64,000 nt of DNA from Ensifer sp. LC11 (GTDB lineage Bacteria > Pseudomonadota > Alphaproteobacteria > Rhizobiales > Rhizobiaceae), in contig NZ_MBSO01000045.1 of NCBI RefSeq assembly GCF_001695835.1, positions 62,001 to 126,000 on the forward strand, read 5' to 3'. Shown in pieces: positions 46,054 to 55,516 of this stretch. A program made the position numbers and the translations under genes. Below the pieces are notes generated by a model. The model saw only the letters and a list, made by a program, of their open reading frames with translations, had not been told where the DNA came from and did no database searches. How positions within the stretch are numbered: the stretch's first letter is position 1; every line of letters starts with the position of its first letter.

Positions 46054-46774
46054 AGCCCAGAAGTACCTGCCGGGGGTCCCCGACGAGGACGACGAAATCG
46101 AAGAGGCACTGCTGGACTCCCGGTTGGAGCAGGAGGCTGAACGGATCGCTGAAGCCCTGGTCTTCGCATCGGCCCAACCGGTGTCTGAGGCCTACATCGA
46201 AAGCCGGCTGCCCCGCGGCGCCGATGTTCACCGGATCATGTTGCGGTTGAAGGCGCTCTACGCGACGCGCGGTGTCAATCTCGTTCAGGTGGCTGACCAT
46301 TGGGCCTTCCGCACCGCGGCTGATCTCTCTTTTGTTGTCCAGACGGACGAGCCCGAGGTCCGCAAGCTTTCGCGTGCCGCCCTCGAGGTTCTGTCCATCA
46401 TCGCCTATCACCAGCCGGTTACCCGCGCCGAAATTGAAGATATCCGCGGCGTGCAGACCTCGAAGGGCACGCTGGATGTGCTGATGGAGGCGGGCTGGGT
46501 GCGCTTCCGCGGGCGCCGGCGCACGCCTGGACGGCCCGTAACTTTCGGCACGACGCGCGATTTTCTCGATCATTTCGGCCTGGAGGAACTGCGCGATCTG
46601 CCGGGTATCGAGGAGTTGAAGGGGGCGGGCCTGCTCTCCGGCCGCGTACCGTCGAACCTCAACATTCCCGTGCCCGTGGGCGAAGACGAGCTTGCCGAGA
46701 ATGAGGATCCCATTACCCAGTTCGACCTGGAGGAGTTGGGGCTCTTGACACCGAAGGGCGAAGAAGCCGATTAG
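46046..46774 (+). CDS. scpB: Segregation and condensation protein B
   Basis: This 242-residue protein has two winged-helix domains; EAERIAEALVFASAQPVSEAYI and LSRAALEVLSIIAYHQPVTRAEIE are the family hallmarks. It dimerises and binds ScpA. The start is a GTG at 46046: GGAGG lies 6 bases upstream at 46035-46039, so the choice is well supported even though it overlaps scpA by 8 bp. The C-terminal tail (DELAENEDPITQFDLEELG) is acidic. Confidence 0.93.
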   Translation: MAEAQKYLPGVPDEDDEIEEALLDSRLEQEAERIAEALVFASAQPVSEAYIESRLPRGADVHRIMLRLKALYATRGVNLVQVADHWAFRTAADLSFVVQTDEPEVRKLSRAALEVLSIIAYHQPVTRAEIEDIRGVQTSKGTLDVLMEAGWVRFRGRRRTPGRPVTFGTTRDFLDHFGLEELRDLPGIEELKGAGLLSGRVPSNLNIPVPVGEDELAENEDPITQFDLEELGLLTPKGEEAD

Positions 46775-46855
46775 AAAAACCTGATTAGAGATATCGGCTT
46801 TCCGTGGCGCCGGGCCAGCTGGCTTTGCGCCACCGGTGTCAAGGAATGCAAGAGC

Positions 46856-47968
46856 ATGGTTTCATATCCGCAGGACGCCCCCGTCATGACGACGCGACGG
46901 ACGGCCGGCGTATCCTTTGCGGCGAGCCTGACCTTCGACGATATCCACCACAGCTACCACGCGAAGGAAACGATCAAGGGCGTCAGCCTGGCGGCCAAGG
47001 CGGGGGAGGTCCTATGCTTGCTTGGCCCTTCGGGCTCGGGCAAGACGACGCTGCTCCGCATTGCCGCCGGGATTGAACGCCAGAGTGCCGGGCGACTGAT
47101 GCTCAACGGCCAGGAGATCTCCGGCCCCTCGGTTTTCCTGCCGCCGGAAAAGCGCGGCGTCGGATTGATGTTCCAGGACTTCGCGCTGTTTCCGCACATG
47201 ACGATCCGCGACAATGTTCGCTTCGGCCTGACCGCAATCCCCAAAAAGGAAGGCCTCGTCCAGGCTGACGCGGCGCTGGAGCGCGTCGGGCTGTCGCATT
47301 ATGCCGACCAATATCCGCACGTGCTTTCCGGCGGCGAGCAGCAGCGTGTCGCACTTGCCCGCGCGCTCGCGCCGCGTCCGGCGGTGCTTTTGATGGACGA
47401 GCCGTTCTCGGGGCTTGATTCCCGTCTGAAGGATTCGATCCGCGCCGACACGCTCGCCATTCTGCGCGAGACGCGAGCGACGGCGATCGTCGTCACCCAT
47501 GACGCGGAAGAGGCCATGCGCATGGCCGACCGCATTGCGCTCTTGAAAGACGGGCGGCTGGTGCAGGTCGGCACGGCCGACGAGCTTTACCGCCAACCGA
47601 AGGATCTCTTTGCTGCGGGCTTCTTTTCCGAGATCAATGTCTTCGAGGCGCAGGTTCGCGACGGTCGTGTTGACACGCCGGTTGGAAGCGTGGCGGCCGG
47701 TCCTCACCGCGACGGGGAGCGCCTGTCGGTCGCCGTCAGACTTTCCGGCGTACGTGTCGGCGAGGAGGATGGCGACATACCCGCCCGCATTCTCTCCAGG
47801 CGGTTCATCGGGGTGGTCGAGCTTTTGGAGCTCGCTGTGCCGGGTTGTGAAGAAGTGGTTCGGGCTCGTATCCGCGCGGACCGATTGCCGCATGGATTGC
47901 GCGATGTAATGCTTTCAGTTAACGAGCGGGATATATTACTGTTTGAAAAAAGCGGTTCTGCATCTTAG
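46856..47968 (+). CDS. ABC transporter ATP-binding protein (Fe3+/polyamine type), orphan
   Basis: This 370-residue ATPase has Walker A GPSGSGKTT at 57-65, the LSGGEQQRVALARAL signature, Walker B AVLLMDEPFSGLD, and a C-terminal regulatory region of about 120 residues. The order of domains resembles FbpC/PotA-type importers of iron(III), spermidine/putrescine or sulfate. No permease or binding protein lies nearby: scpB is upstream and tatA downstream. The partner subunits must be elsewhere, and the substrate cannot be deduced. An in-frame ATG at 46886 is an alternative start. Confidence 0.85.
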   Translation: MVSYPQDAPVMTTRRTAGVSFAASLTFDDIHHSYHAKETIKGVSLAAKAGEVLCLLGPSGSGKTTLLRIAAGIERQSAGRLMLNGQEISGPSVFLPPEKRGVGLMFQDFALFPHMTIRDNVRFGLTAIPKKEGLVQADAALERVGLSHYADQYPHVLSGGEQQRVALARALAPRPAVLLMDEPFSGLDSRLKDSIRADTLAILRETRATAIVVTHDAEEAMRMADRIALLKDGRLVQVGTADELYRQPKDLFAAGFFSEINVFEAQVRDGRVDTPVGSVAAGPHRDGERLSVAVRLSGVRVGEEDGDIPARILSRRFIGVVELLELAVPGCEEVVRARIRADRLPHGLRDVMLSVNERDILLFEKSGSAS

Positions 47969-48060
47969 GTTCTGTCGCGACGAAAATGCGTGCTTGAAGC
48001 GCGCCTGAAAATTGACATGTGATAGAGCCTAAATCGGGGAAGGCTCAGAGGAGTAAGAGC

Positions 48061-48267
48061 ATGGGTTCCTTTAGCATTTGGCACTGGCTGATCGTTCTGG
48101 TCGTGGTGCTGCTCTTGTTCGGTCGCGGCAAGATCCCCGAACTGATGGGCGATGTCGCCAAGGGCATCAAGAACTTCAAGAAGGGCATGACCGACGACGA
48201 AGCGGCTGCAGCCGACAAGACGCTCGACAGCAAGACCGTTGACCACAAGTCTGACGAAGTTCGCTAA
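48061..48267 (+). CDS. tatA: Sec-independent protein translocase subunit TatA
   Basis: This 68-residue protein has one N-terminal transmembrane helix ([23 protein letters not shown]) with the conserved FGRGKIPEL hinge, an amphipathic helix ([11 protein letters not shown]), and an acidic tail. TatA multimers form the pore for folded proteins. The ATG at 48061 follows GAGGAG. It is the first gene of tatABC. Confidence 0.96.
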   Translation: MGSFSIWHWLIVLVVVLLLFGRGKIPELMGDVAKGIKNFKKGMTDDEAAAADKTLDSKTVDHKSDEVR

Positions 48268-48341
48268 CGCTCTAGCGTCACTGGGGCCGGTCCGTTCCCA
48301 AGAACGGATAGGCTTCCACACGGGTTTGCAGGACATATCGC

Positions 48342-49061
48342 ATGCTTGATATCGGCTGGACCGAGCTTGTCGTCATCGCAATCGTTCTCATCGTCGTCGT
48401 TGGGCCGAAAGATCTCCCGCCAATGCTGCGGGCTTTCGGCCGCATGACTGCGAAGCTGCGCGGAATGGCTTCAGAGTTCAGGCACCAGTTCGATGAGGCG
48501 CTGCGCGAAGCGGATCTCGACGAGGTCCGCAAAACCATCAGCGACGCGCAGAGCCTCAATCCGGCCAATGCCCTGAGAGAAGCGATCAATCCGTTGCGCC
48601 AGATGGGCAACGAGATCAAATCGGACCTGCAGAAGGCGGCAACGCCGGACCGACCCGCCCCGACAAGCAGTGTTGAGCCTGTGACTGCAGCGGAACCGGT
48701 TGCTGCAGCTCCAGTGGCGACTGTCGAGGCGAAGCCATCCGATACGGTCGCCGCCGCCGCGATCGGTTCGGCCAATCGCCAGATGGAGCGCTCCGAGGTA
48801 GTCGCTGCGCCGGCCGAAAAGCCGAAGCGTGCGTCAAGGGCCAAGGTCGATGCGGCGCCGGCAGCCAAGAAAACCGCCGCGCCGAAGGCAGCCGCGGCCG
48901 CCGCCAAGTCTGCGGCCCCCAAGACTGCGGCCCCCAATTCTTCTGCAAAGGTGCCCGCAACGCCGGTCGCCGAAAAGAGCAAGGCAACGTCAGCGGCGCA
49001 AGAACCTTTTGCCAAGACGTCCAAGCCCCGCGCGACTGCGCGCAAGAAAGGTGAAGCATGA
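48342..49061 (+). CDS. tatB: Sec-independent protein translocase subunit TatB
   Basis: This 239-residue protein starts MLDIGWTELVVIAIVLIVVV with GPKDLPPMLRAFGR as the hinge, the TatB signature. It binds twin-arginine signal peptides together with TatC. The C-terminal half (about 130-239) is a low-complexity Ala/Lys/Pro tail, longer than in E. coli TatB (171 residues). Its stop overlaps the tatC start in ATGA at 49058-49061. Confidence 0.95.
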   Translation: MLDIGWTELVVIAIVLIVVVGPKDLPPMLRAFGRMTAKLRGMASEFRHQFDEALREADLDEVRKTISDAQSLNPANALREAINPLRQMGNEIKSDLQKAATPDRPAPTSSVEPVTAAEPVAAAPVATVEAKPSDTVAAAAIGSANRQMERSEVVAAPAEKPKRASRAKVDAAPAAKKTAAPKAAAAAAKSAAPKTAAPNSSAKVPATPVAEKSKATSAAQEPFAKTSKPRATARKKGEA

Positions 49062-49900
49062 GCGGCGATATCGAGGATCGGCCGCAGCCGCTGATCGAGC
49101 ATCTGATCGAATTGCGCAGGCGCCTGATTTGGGCCGTCGGAGCATTCTTCGTCGCGTTCCTCGTCTGCTTTTACTTCGCCAAGGGCCTGTTCAACCTCCT
49201 GGTGCTGCCGTTCAAGTGGGCGGTGGGGTGGGCCGGCCTCAGCCATCGCAACGTCGAGCTGATCTATACCGCTCCTCAGGAGTTCTTCTTTACTCAGATC
49301 AAGGTGGCGATGTTCGGCGCGCTGGTTATCGCCTTTCCGGTGATCGCCGCGCAGATCTACAAGTTCGTCGCTCCGGGTCTCTACAAGAACGAGCGCGCTG
49401 CATTCCTGCCGTTCCTGGTGGCGTCGCCGCTCCTGTTCCTGCTCGGCGGTGCGCTCGTCTATTTCTTCTTCACACCGATGGTGATGTGGTTCTTCCTGGC
49501 GATGGAGCAGGGCGGTGGCGAAGGCCAGGTGGCCATCCAGCTGCTGCCGAAGGTCTCGGAGTATCTGAGCCTGATCATGTCGCTGGTTTTCGCCTTCGGC
49601 CTCGTCTTCCAGCTCCCGGTGGTCACCACGCTTCTCGCGCGTGTCGGTTTCGTTACCTCGCAGGGCCTCGCGGAAAAGCGCAAGTACGCGATCGTGATCG
49701 CCTTCATCGTGGCGGCTGTACTCACGCCGCCGGATCCTGTTTCCCAGATCGGCCTTGCACTGCCCGCCATCCTTCTCTACGAAATTTCGATCTATACGGC
49801 GCGACTCGTCGAAAGACAGCGGGCAGCAGACGCGCTCAAGAGCGAGGTTGCCGAGTCGCAGGAAGAAACTTCCGGAGAGGTCGGTCCCGCCAAGGGCTGA
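49058..49900 (+). CDS. tatC: Sec-independent protein translocase subunit TatC
   Basis: This 280-residue protein has six transmembrane helices. The N-terminal PLIEHLIELRRRLIWAVGAF holds the signal-peptide contact region, and the family-typical YTAPQEFFFTQIKVAM and FAFGLVFQLPVV appear in order. It is the twin-arginine receptor core. It starts inside the tatB stop codon and is followed by serS after 46 bp. Confidence 0.97.
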   Translation: MSGDIEDRPQPLIEHLIELRRRLIWAVGAFFVAFLVCFYFAKGLFNLLVLPFKWAVGWAGLSHRNVELIYTAPQEFFFTQIKVAMFGALVIAFPVIAAQIYKFVAPGLYKNERAAFLPFLVASPLLFLLGGALVYFFFTPMVMWFFLAMEQGGGEGQVAIQLLPKVSEYLSLIMSLVFAFGLVFQLPVVTTLLARVGFVTSQGLAEKRKYAIVIAFIVAAVLTPPDPVSQIGLALPAILLYEISIYTARLVERQRAADALKSEVAESQEETSGEVGPAKG

Positions 49901-49946
49901 GCATTCGAGATTTCGCGCCGTGATCTGACCAACGCGTGGAACGACA

Positions 49947-51230
49947 ATGCTTGATATCAAATGGATCCGTGAGAATGCCGAGATGCTGGACGCCGCGCTG
50001 GCGAAGCGGGGCGCGGAGCCTTTGTCGGCATCGCTGATCACTCTCGACGAACGCCGCCGCTCGATCCTTCAATCGCTGCAGGACATGCAGTCGCGCCGCA
50101 ATGCCGCCTCGAAGGATATCGGCGCGGCCATGGCGCAGAAGAACGCCGAGCTTGCCGAAAAGCTGAAGGCCGAGGTGGCCGAGCTCAAGAACGCCATGCC
50201 GGCGCTTGAAGAGGACAGCCGCAAGGTCGAGGCAGAGCTCAACGACGCACTCTCCCGCATCCCGAACGTGCCCCTAGAAGATGTGCCGGTTGGCGAAGAC
50301 GAGACCGGCAACGTCGTCACGCGCGTCGTCGGCGCCAAGCCAAGCTGGAACCATCAGCCGCGCGAGCATTTCGAGGTTGGCGAAGCGCTGGGCCTGATGG
50401 ACTTCGAGGGTGCCGCTCGCATTTCCGGTTCGCGTTTCACGATCCTCAAGGGTCAGTTGGCGCGGCTCGAGCGGGCGCTTGGCCAGTTCATGCTCGACCT
50501 GCACACGCAGGAACATGGTTACACGGAAGTACAGCCGCCGCTTCTGGTCCGCGATGACGCGATGTATGGCACCGGGCAACTGCCAAAATTTGCCGAAGAT
50601 CTCTTCCGCACCACCGATGGCCGCTGGCTGATCCCGACGGCGGAAGTGCCGCTCACAAACATCGCTCGCGAGCAGATCCTCGAGGGCGAAAAGCTGCCCT
50701 TGCGCTTCACGGCTTTGACGCCGTCCTTCCGCTCGGAAGCGGGCTCAGCCGGCCGCGACACCCGCGGCATGCTGCGCCAGCACCAGTTCAACAAGGTGGA
50801 GTTGGTGTCGATCACCGACGCCGACACCTCGATCGACGAGCATGAGCGCATGACGGCTTGCGCCGAAGAGGTGCTGAAGCGTCTCGGCCTGCACTACCGC
50901 GTGATGACGCTTTGCACCGGCGACATGGGCTTTGGCGCCCGCAAGACCTACGACCTCGAAGTCTGGCTTCCGGGACAGGATACGTTCCGCGAAATCTCGT
51001 CCTGCTCGGTCTGTGGCGATTTCCAGGCGCGCCGTATGAATGCGCGCTATCGTACCAAGGAAGACAAGGGCACCCGGTTCGTTCATACGTTGAACGGTTC
51101 CGGCGTCGCGGTCGGACGGGCATTGATCGCTGTCATCGAAAACTACCTGAACGACGACGGCTCTATCTCGGTGCCTGACGTGCTGGTGCCCTACATGGGT
51201 GGCCAGAAGCGCATCGAAAAGGCAGCCTGA
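49947..51230 (+). CDS. serS: Serine--tRNA ligase
   Basis: This 427-residue class II synthetase has an N-terminal coiled-coil arm (about 25-105) that holds tRNA-Ser. Motif 2 is in [21 protein letters not shown], and motif 3 is [17 protein letters not shown] with the class II Arg. The start ATG at 49947 gives the family start [18 protein letters not shown]. Confidence 0.98.
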   Translation: MLDIKWIRENAEMLDAALAKRGAEPLSASLITLDERRRSILQSLQDMQSRRNAASKDIGAAMAQKNAELAEKLKAEVAELKNAMPALEEDSRKVEAELNDALSRIPNVPLEDVPVGEDETGNVVTRVVGAKPSWNHQPREHFEVGEALGLMDFEGAARISGSRFTILKGQLARLERALGQFMLDLHTQEHGYTEVQPPLLVRDDAMYGTGQLPKFAEDLFRTTDGRWLIPTAEVPLTNIAREQILEGEKLPLRFTALTPSFRSEAGSAGRDTRGMLRQHQFNKVELVSITDADTSIDEHERMTACAEEVLKRLGLHYRVMTLCTGDMGFGARKTYDLEVWLPGQDTFREISSCSVCGDFQARRMNARYRTKEDKGTRFVHTLNGSGVAVGRALIAVIENYLNDDGSISVPDVLVPYMGGQKRIEKAA

Positions 51231-51255
51231 ACGGACGCCGAGGAAGGACATCATC

Positions 51256-52023
51256 ATGCGCATCCTGCTGACGAACGATGATGGTATTCACGCGGAAGGC
51301 CTGTCGGTGCTCGAAAGGGTCGCCCGGACGATTTCGGACGACGTTTGGGTCGTAGCGCCGGAAGCCGACCAGAGTGGTCTTGCGCATTCGCTGACGCTTT
51401 CAGAGCCCTTGCGGCTCCGGCAGATCGCGGACAAACGCTTTGCGCTGCGCGGCACGCCGACCGATTGCGTCATCATGGCGGTGCGCAAGGTGCTGGATCG
51501 AAAGCCCGATCTTGTGCTTTCCGGCGTCAACATCGGTGCCAACATGGCCGACGACGTGACCTATTCCGGGACTGTGGCTGGCGCCATTGAGGGAACCTTG
51601 CAGGGGATCCGCTCCATCGCGCTCAGTCAGGCCTACCATCACGGAGCGGGAAAAGCCGTAGCTTGGGATGTGGTGGAGACCCACGCGCCGGCGCTGATCC
51701 GCAAGCTGATGGCGGTGGATCTGCCTGACGGCACGCTGCTCAACGTCAACTTCCCGAATTGTTCGGCCGATGCGGTCGATGGCACCGAGGTGACCTCGCA
51801 AGGCAAGCTCGACTTTGGCCTGTCGATCGACGAGCGAACCGATGGCCGTGGTTTTCCTTATTTCTGGCTGCGTTTCGGCGAGCGCTTCGGCGATTTTCGT
51901 GCCGGCACCGATATTCATGCATTGCGCGAGAACCGGATCTCCGTCACCCCGCTCAAGCTCGACCTGACAGATTATAGTGTTCAGGATCGTCTCGTGCGGG
52001 CGCTCAGCGAAGGGGCCCGTTGA
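51256..52023 (+). CDS. surE: 5'-nucleotidase SurE
   Basis: This 255-residue metal-dependent phosphatase acts on nucleoside monophosphates and related compounds in stationary phase. The N-terminal [14 protein letters not shown] contains the metal-binding DD pair; [22 protein letters not shown] is the second core motif. GAAGGA precedes the ATG at 51256. pcm starts one base after its stop, the classic surE-pcm pair. Confidence 0.97.
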   Translation: MRILLTNDDGIHAEGLSVLERVARTISDDVWVVAPEADQSGLAHSLTLSEPLRLRQIADKRFALRGTPTDCVIMAVRKVLDRKPDLVLSGVNIGANMADDVTYSGTVAGAIEGTLQGIRSIALSQAYHHGAGKAVAWDVVETHAPALIRKLMAVDLPDGTLLNVNFPNCSADAVDGTEVTSQGKLDFGLSIDERTDGRGFPYFWLRFGERFGDFRAGTDIHALRENRISVTPLKLDLTDYSVQDRLVRALSEGAR

Positions 52024-52677
52024 TTGAGCGCGCGCGTGACCGAACAGGAAGGCTTTGCCAAGATGGTGCTGCGGCTGCGTGCCGAAGGTATCGTCAACCA
52101 TGACCTGCTGAAGGCGGTTGAACAGACGCCGCGCAGCCATTTTACGCCACCGCAGTACCAGGCTGACGCCTATTCGCAGCGCACAATCCCGCTCGATTGC
52201 GGTTCGTTCATGGAAGGGTACGATTTTGCGGTGCGTCTGCTGCATTGCCTGAACCTCAAGGCCGGCCAACGCATCCTCGAAGTCGGAACGGGTAGCGGGT
52301 TTACGGCCGCTGTGATGGGGCGCGTGGCTGAACGCGTCCTGACGATCGACCGCTATCAGACCCTGGTGACCTCGGCGCAGAAAAACCTGGAAAAGGCAGG
52401 CACTCGCAACGTCATCGTCCGGCATGCGGATGGCAGCGCCGGCGTGCCGGGCGAGGGCACCTTCGATCGCATCCTGATCACGGCCGCCTTCAACAGCCTG
52501 CCACGCATGTTTTCCGATCACCTCGTTTCCGGTGGAACTCTGGTGGTTCCGATCATGATGAGCGAGACCCATTGCCGGGTTGTTCGTGTCAACCGGACAG
52601 GCAGTCGCTTCGACCGCGAAGATCTGTTCGACGCGCCTTACCTTGCGATCGTGCCGCAGCTCGCGTCGTTTCTCTAG
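52024..52677 (+). CDS. pcm: Protein-L-isoaspartate O-methyltransferase
   Basis: This 217-residue enzyme repairs isoaspartyl damage in proteins using S-adenosylmethionine. The substrate region QTPRSHFTPPQYQADAYSQR and motif I ILEVGTGSGFTAAVMG are canonical. The start is probably a TTG at 52024, since GGGG lies 8 bases upstream at 52012-52015; a GTG at 52036 is an alternative. It directly follows surE, as in E. coli and many others. A second, divergent family member lies at 25412. Confidence 0.94.
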   Translation: MSARVTEQEGFAKMVLRLRAEGIVNHDLLKAVEQTPRSHFTPPQYQADAYSQRTIPLDCGSFMEGYDFAVRLLHCLNLKAGQRILEVGTGSGFTAAVMGRVAERVLTIDRYQTLVTSAQKNLEKAGTRNVIVRHADGSAGVPGEGTFDRILITAAFNSLPRMFSDHLVSGGTLVVPIMMSETHCRVVRVNRTGSRFDREDLFDAPYLAIVPQLASFL

Positions 52678-52970
52678 AACGCCGTGCGTTCGGACGAACA
52701 CACGAAGGACGTCCTAGTACTCCGATCCCAAAGCGTCTTCCGCTTCCAGTGCCTCCGCTTGCTTGCGGGGTGCTTTAGCCGCTGAACGCCTTGGTTAGCG
52801 GCCGCCTGTCGCCGTTCGCGCCATTCGTATTAACAAATCCTTAATCGCATCCAGCCTCGCGCAAGCTTCGCGCCATACGCCTGCCGTGCGCGGATTAGGT
52901 TCTGCCTGCGAGTCGTCGCTTTATTGCGGCGTGGGCAGGGACCAGTTCGTGAGGTAGACGGAGACGGCAC
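52678..52970 (+). other. Intergenic region after pcm
   Basis: I see no gene in these 293 bp and no clear terminator or promoter. A GC hairpin-prone stretch lies around 52780-52805 (TAGCCGCT / AGCGGCCG). Confidence 0.3.
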
Positions 52971-53615
52971 ATGCAGATCGCGAACAGGCTGACCGCTGCG
53001 GCATCGGGCGACGGGCTGAATAATCTTGCAGGACGCAACGCCGGTCAGGCGAGCGCCGCAGGCAAGGACGAGCAGGCCGCACAGGCGCTTGCGGCGAGCT
53101 TCTTCGATCCGACGCCGCGCGTCGCGCTTTCAGCCGATGCTCTGCTTTACTTGAGTCAGACGCGGAAGGCGGCCGAAGGGCAGCCACCGCTCACGCGCGA
53201 CGAGTGGAACAATCGGCTGTCGCCGCAACTGGCTTCGCGCGAGTACCAGGCCTTCGGCAGGTTCCTGGAGATTGGCGACCATCAGGCCTATTACAAGAAT
53301 TTCATCGACTACTACGATGGCCTTCGAGCGGAGGATCAAGACAGCCTGCGCTATTTCGGGACACGTGAAGCCGCCGTGGCCGGTCTGCGATCGCTCGAAT
53401 ACGACCAGGCGAGTGGTGCGGACGGAGAATCTGCCTTTCAGACACTGGTGAGCGTGCTGCTCGAAGAAGACAAGACGGCACAGTCCGAAGCCCCAGTCCA
53501 TCCGTCTGGGCGTCAGATCTTCGGGTGGGATCTGACAAGCATCAGCTATGAAGACGAGCAGACGGAGCGGAGATCCGTATCCGAGATCGAGCGCCTATAC
53601 GCCGAGTTGATGTAA
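52971..53615 (+). CDS. Hypothetical protein, no recognised domain
   Basis: This 214-residue protein is not one I recognise. It has no signal peptide and no hydrophobic helix, is acidic, and has a central region with regular aromatic and acidic residues (DHQAYYKNFIDYYDGLRAEDQDSLR cut across about 100-125). The N-terminal 40 residues (MQIANRLTAAASGDG) are Ala/Gly-rich and probably flexible. Coding character is good: normal GC-rich third positions and a plausible ATG at 52971. It stands alone between pcm and the LysM/LytM lipoprotein gene; both neighbours give little hint of its job. Confidence 0.7.
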   Translation: MQIANRLTAAASGDGLNNLAGRNAGQASAAGKDEQAAQALAASFFDPTPRVALSADALLYLSQTRKAAEGQPPLTRDEWNNRLSPQLASREYQAFGRFLEIGDHQAYYKNFIDYYDGLRAEDQDSLRYFGTREAAVAGLRSLEYDQASGADGESAFQTLVSVLLEEDKTAQSEAPVHPSGRQIFGWDLTSISYEDEQTERRSVSEIERLYAELM

Positions 53616-53817
53616 CAGCTGGCAGCAATTCGGAAGGGCTGATCCCCAATCTGGCGCGACCTTTCGGAGGCCTCAATCGAGCGGGACGAGAGGTCGGACG
53701 GGCTATGGTTAGCATTTGGTCAAATTAGTCCATTGGGGGTGCCGACCTTAACTGAGCGGTAACTCTAATACGCTTTAATCATCCCACATCGAGTTGCGTT
53801 CGGAGTGGGTAAGCGTC

Positions 53818-55368
53818 ATGCGTAAGTTTGTATCTCCCGGGGTTGGAAAGTCGACGATCCGCCTGTGCGTGGCGGTCCTGCTAGCAGGCGTCGCGACGGG
53901 CTGCAGCTCGGATGCCAGCCGGTTTGATGGATTGTTCTCCCGGTCGGACACCATCACGACAAATTCAATTCCGCGAAACACGACGCCGGTCCCGCGTGGC
54001 GACGTGGATGTCGGCCAGATGGCAACGTCGGCAGATTCGCGCAACGCCGCTCTCGGTCAGCCTTATCCGGCTGCTGGCGGGCAGGGTCTTTATGATCCGG
54101 TAAATACGGCATCCACGCCGGTTTCGAACGCCCGGAGCGCGTCGACCCCCATCTCGGTCCAGCGTACGACGCTGGCCGACCCGACGTCGGCAACGCATCG
54201 GCGCCCGGAAGCGCAGCCGTTCCCGGCTGCACGCCAGCAGGCCGCACTTGCGACGCAGCAGTCGCTGCCGACAACGGTCAAGGAAACGGCCAGCAAGAGC
54301 GGTTGGACGACGCAGAATGCGCCGACGATCATGGTTCGCCCCGGTGACACGGTTGCGGTCCTGTCCAAGCGCTTCGGGGTTCCGGAGAAAGAAATCCTCA
54401 AGGCCAACGGCCTGCAGTCCGCAGCGCAGGTCGAAACCGGCCAGCGCCTCGTCATCCCGACCTTCGGGGTTGCCGGCAGTGCTGCGAAAGCGGCTGCCAC
54501 CAACTCGCTCGCAGATCTCGATGGCAACAACCGCCAGCCTTCGCCGCTGCCGACCAATCAGCGCGACGTTGCGATCCTGCCGGGATCGTCCCAGTCCCGC
54601 GAAAAGGGCGAAGGCAAGAGCGACGTCGTTGCTGGCAAGCCGGCAACGAACGGCGAGGGTGCTGGTGGCGGATCCTACACTGTTAAGGCGGGCGACTCGC
54701 TGAACCGCATTGCCAAGACGACCGGCGTGTCGGTCGCGGCTCTCAAGCAGGCGAATGGCCTGACGGCCGAGTCGATCCGCGTCGGCCAGACGCTGAAGCT
54801 GCCGGGCGCGCAAGGCACTGCGCCGGATCCGGTCAAGACCGCTTCGGTTCCGGGCAAGAAGGCTGAGCAGCAGGTCGCGTCGCTCGACAAGAGCAAGCCA
54901 GCGGAATACCAGCCGCCGGCCACCAAGCAGAGCGTTACGGACGTTGCGGCCATCAAGACGGATGTCGACGAGGACTCTCCGAAGTCGACGGGCATCAGCA
55001 AGTATCGCTGGCCGGTGCGCGGCGCAGTGGTCGCCGGTTACGGCGCCAACGTCGACGGCAACCGCAACGACGGCATCAACATCTCGGTGCCCGAGGGCAC
55101 GCCGGTCAAGGCAGCCGAAAACGGCGTCGTCATCTACTCGGGCAGCAGCCTGAAGGAACTCGGCAATGCTGTGCTGGTCCGTCACGATGACGGCACGGTC
55201 ACGGTCTATGGCAACGCGTCCGAACTCAAGGTTCAGCGCGGCCAGAAGGTTCAACGCGGCCAGACGCTCGCCGCCTCCGGCATGACCGGTCGCGCCAGCC
55301 AGCCTCAGGTTCACTTCGAAGTGCGCAAGAACGCAACGGCCGTAAACCCGGCAACCTTCCTCGAGTAG
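53818..55368 (+). CDS. LysM-LytM lipoprotein, NlpD/DipM-like, with degenerate metal site
   Basis: This 516-residue protein has a signal peptide with a lipobox (GVATGC), so it is probably a lipoprotein. LysM domains lie at about 169-215 and 285-330, and a LytM (peptidase M23) domain at about 400-510. The zinc site is degenerate: N417 and N421 replace the HxxxD ligands (RNDGIN), N466 stands where a catalytic His is expected, and the HxH motif is QVH (497-499). This is the pattern of amidase activators such as NlpD rather than endopeptidases. It probably controls septal peptidoglycan hydrolysis. The ATG at 53818 is preferred; it is convergent with the DUF815 ATPase gene. Confidence 0.88.
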   Translation: MRKFVSPGVGKSTIRLCVAVLLAGVATGCSSDASRFDGLFSRSDTITTNSIPRNTTPVPRGDVDVGQMATSADSRNAALGQPYPAAGGQGLYDPVNTASTPVSNARSASTPISVQRTTLADPTSATHRRPEAQPFPAARQQAALATQQSLPTTVKETASKSGWTTQNAPTIMVRPGDTVAVLSKRFGVPEKEILKANGLQSAAQVETGQRLVIPTFGVAGSAAKAAATNSLADLDGNNRQPSPLPTNQRDVAILPGSSQSREKGEGKSDVVAGKPATNGEGAGGGSYTVKAGDSLNRIAKTTGVSVAALKQANGLTAESIRVGQTLKLPGAQGTAPDPVKTASVPGKKAEQQVASLDKSKPAEYQPPATKQSVTDVAAIKTDVDEDSPKSTGISKYRWPVRGAVVAGYGANVDGNRNDGINISVPEGTPVKAAENGVVIYSGSSLKELGNAVLVRHDDGTVTVYGNASELKVQRGQKVQRGQTLAASGMTGRASQPQVHFEVRKNATAVNPATFLE

Positions 55369-55380
55369 TCGGACACAGCG

Positions 55381-55472
55381 GCTCCCGCTGGTCGGATACG
55401 GCGGCGGGAGCGAGTTGACGATCAGAATTGTGCAGCACCGCCTGACCATTCGGACAGGCGGTGCCGCCGTCG
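55381..55472. terminator. Two hairpins between convergent genes
   Basis: GCTCCCGC (55381-55388) pairs with GCGGGAGC (55404-55411), and a perfect 10-bp stem joins 55435-55444 to 55455-55464. Neither has a strong T run, so they may act as a combined terminator or block for the convergent transcripts. Confidence 0.5.
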
Positions 55473-55516
55473 TTTCGCTTGCCTCGCGGGATCTTTGCGC
55501 GATGCGCGGCCCGGGA

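Noticed and set aside
48278-50041. 587-residue antisense frame over tatB-tatC
   Set aside because: It is the shadow of the Ala/Lys-rich TatB tail and TatC; no family features.
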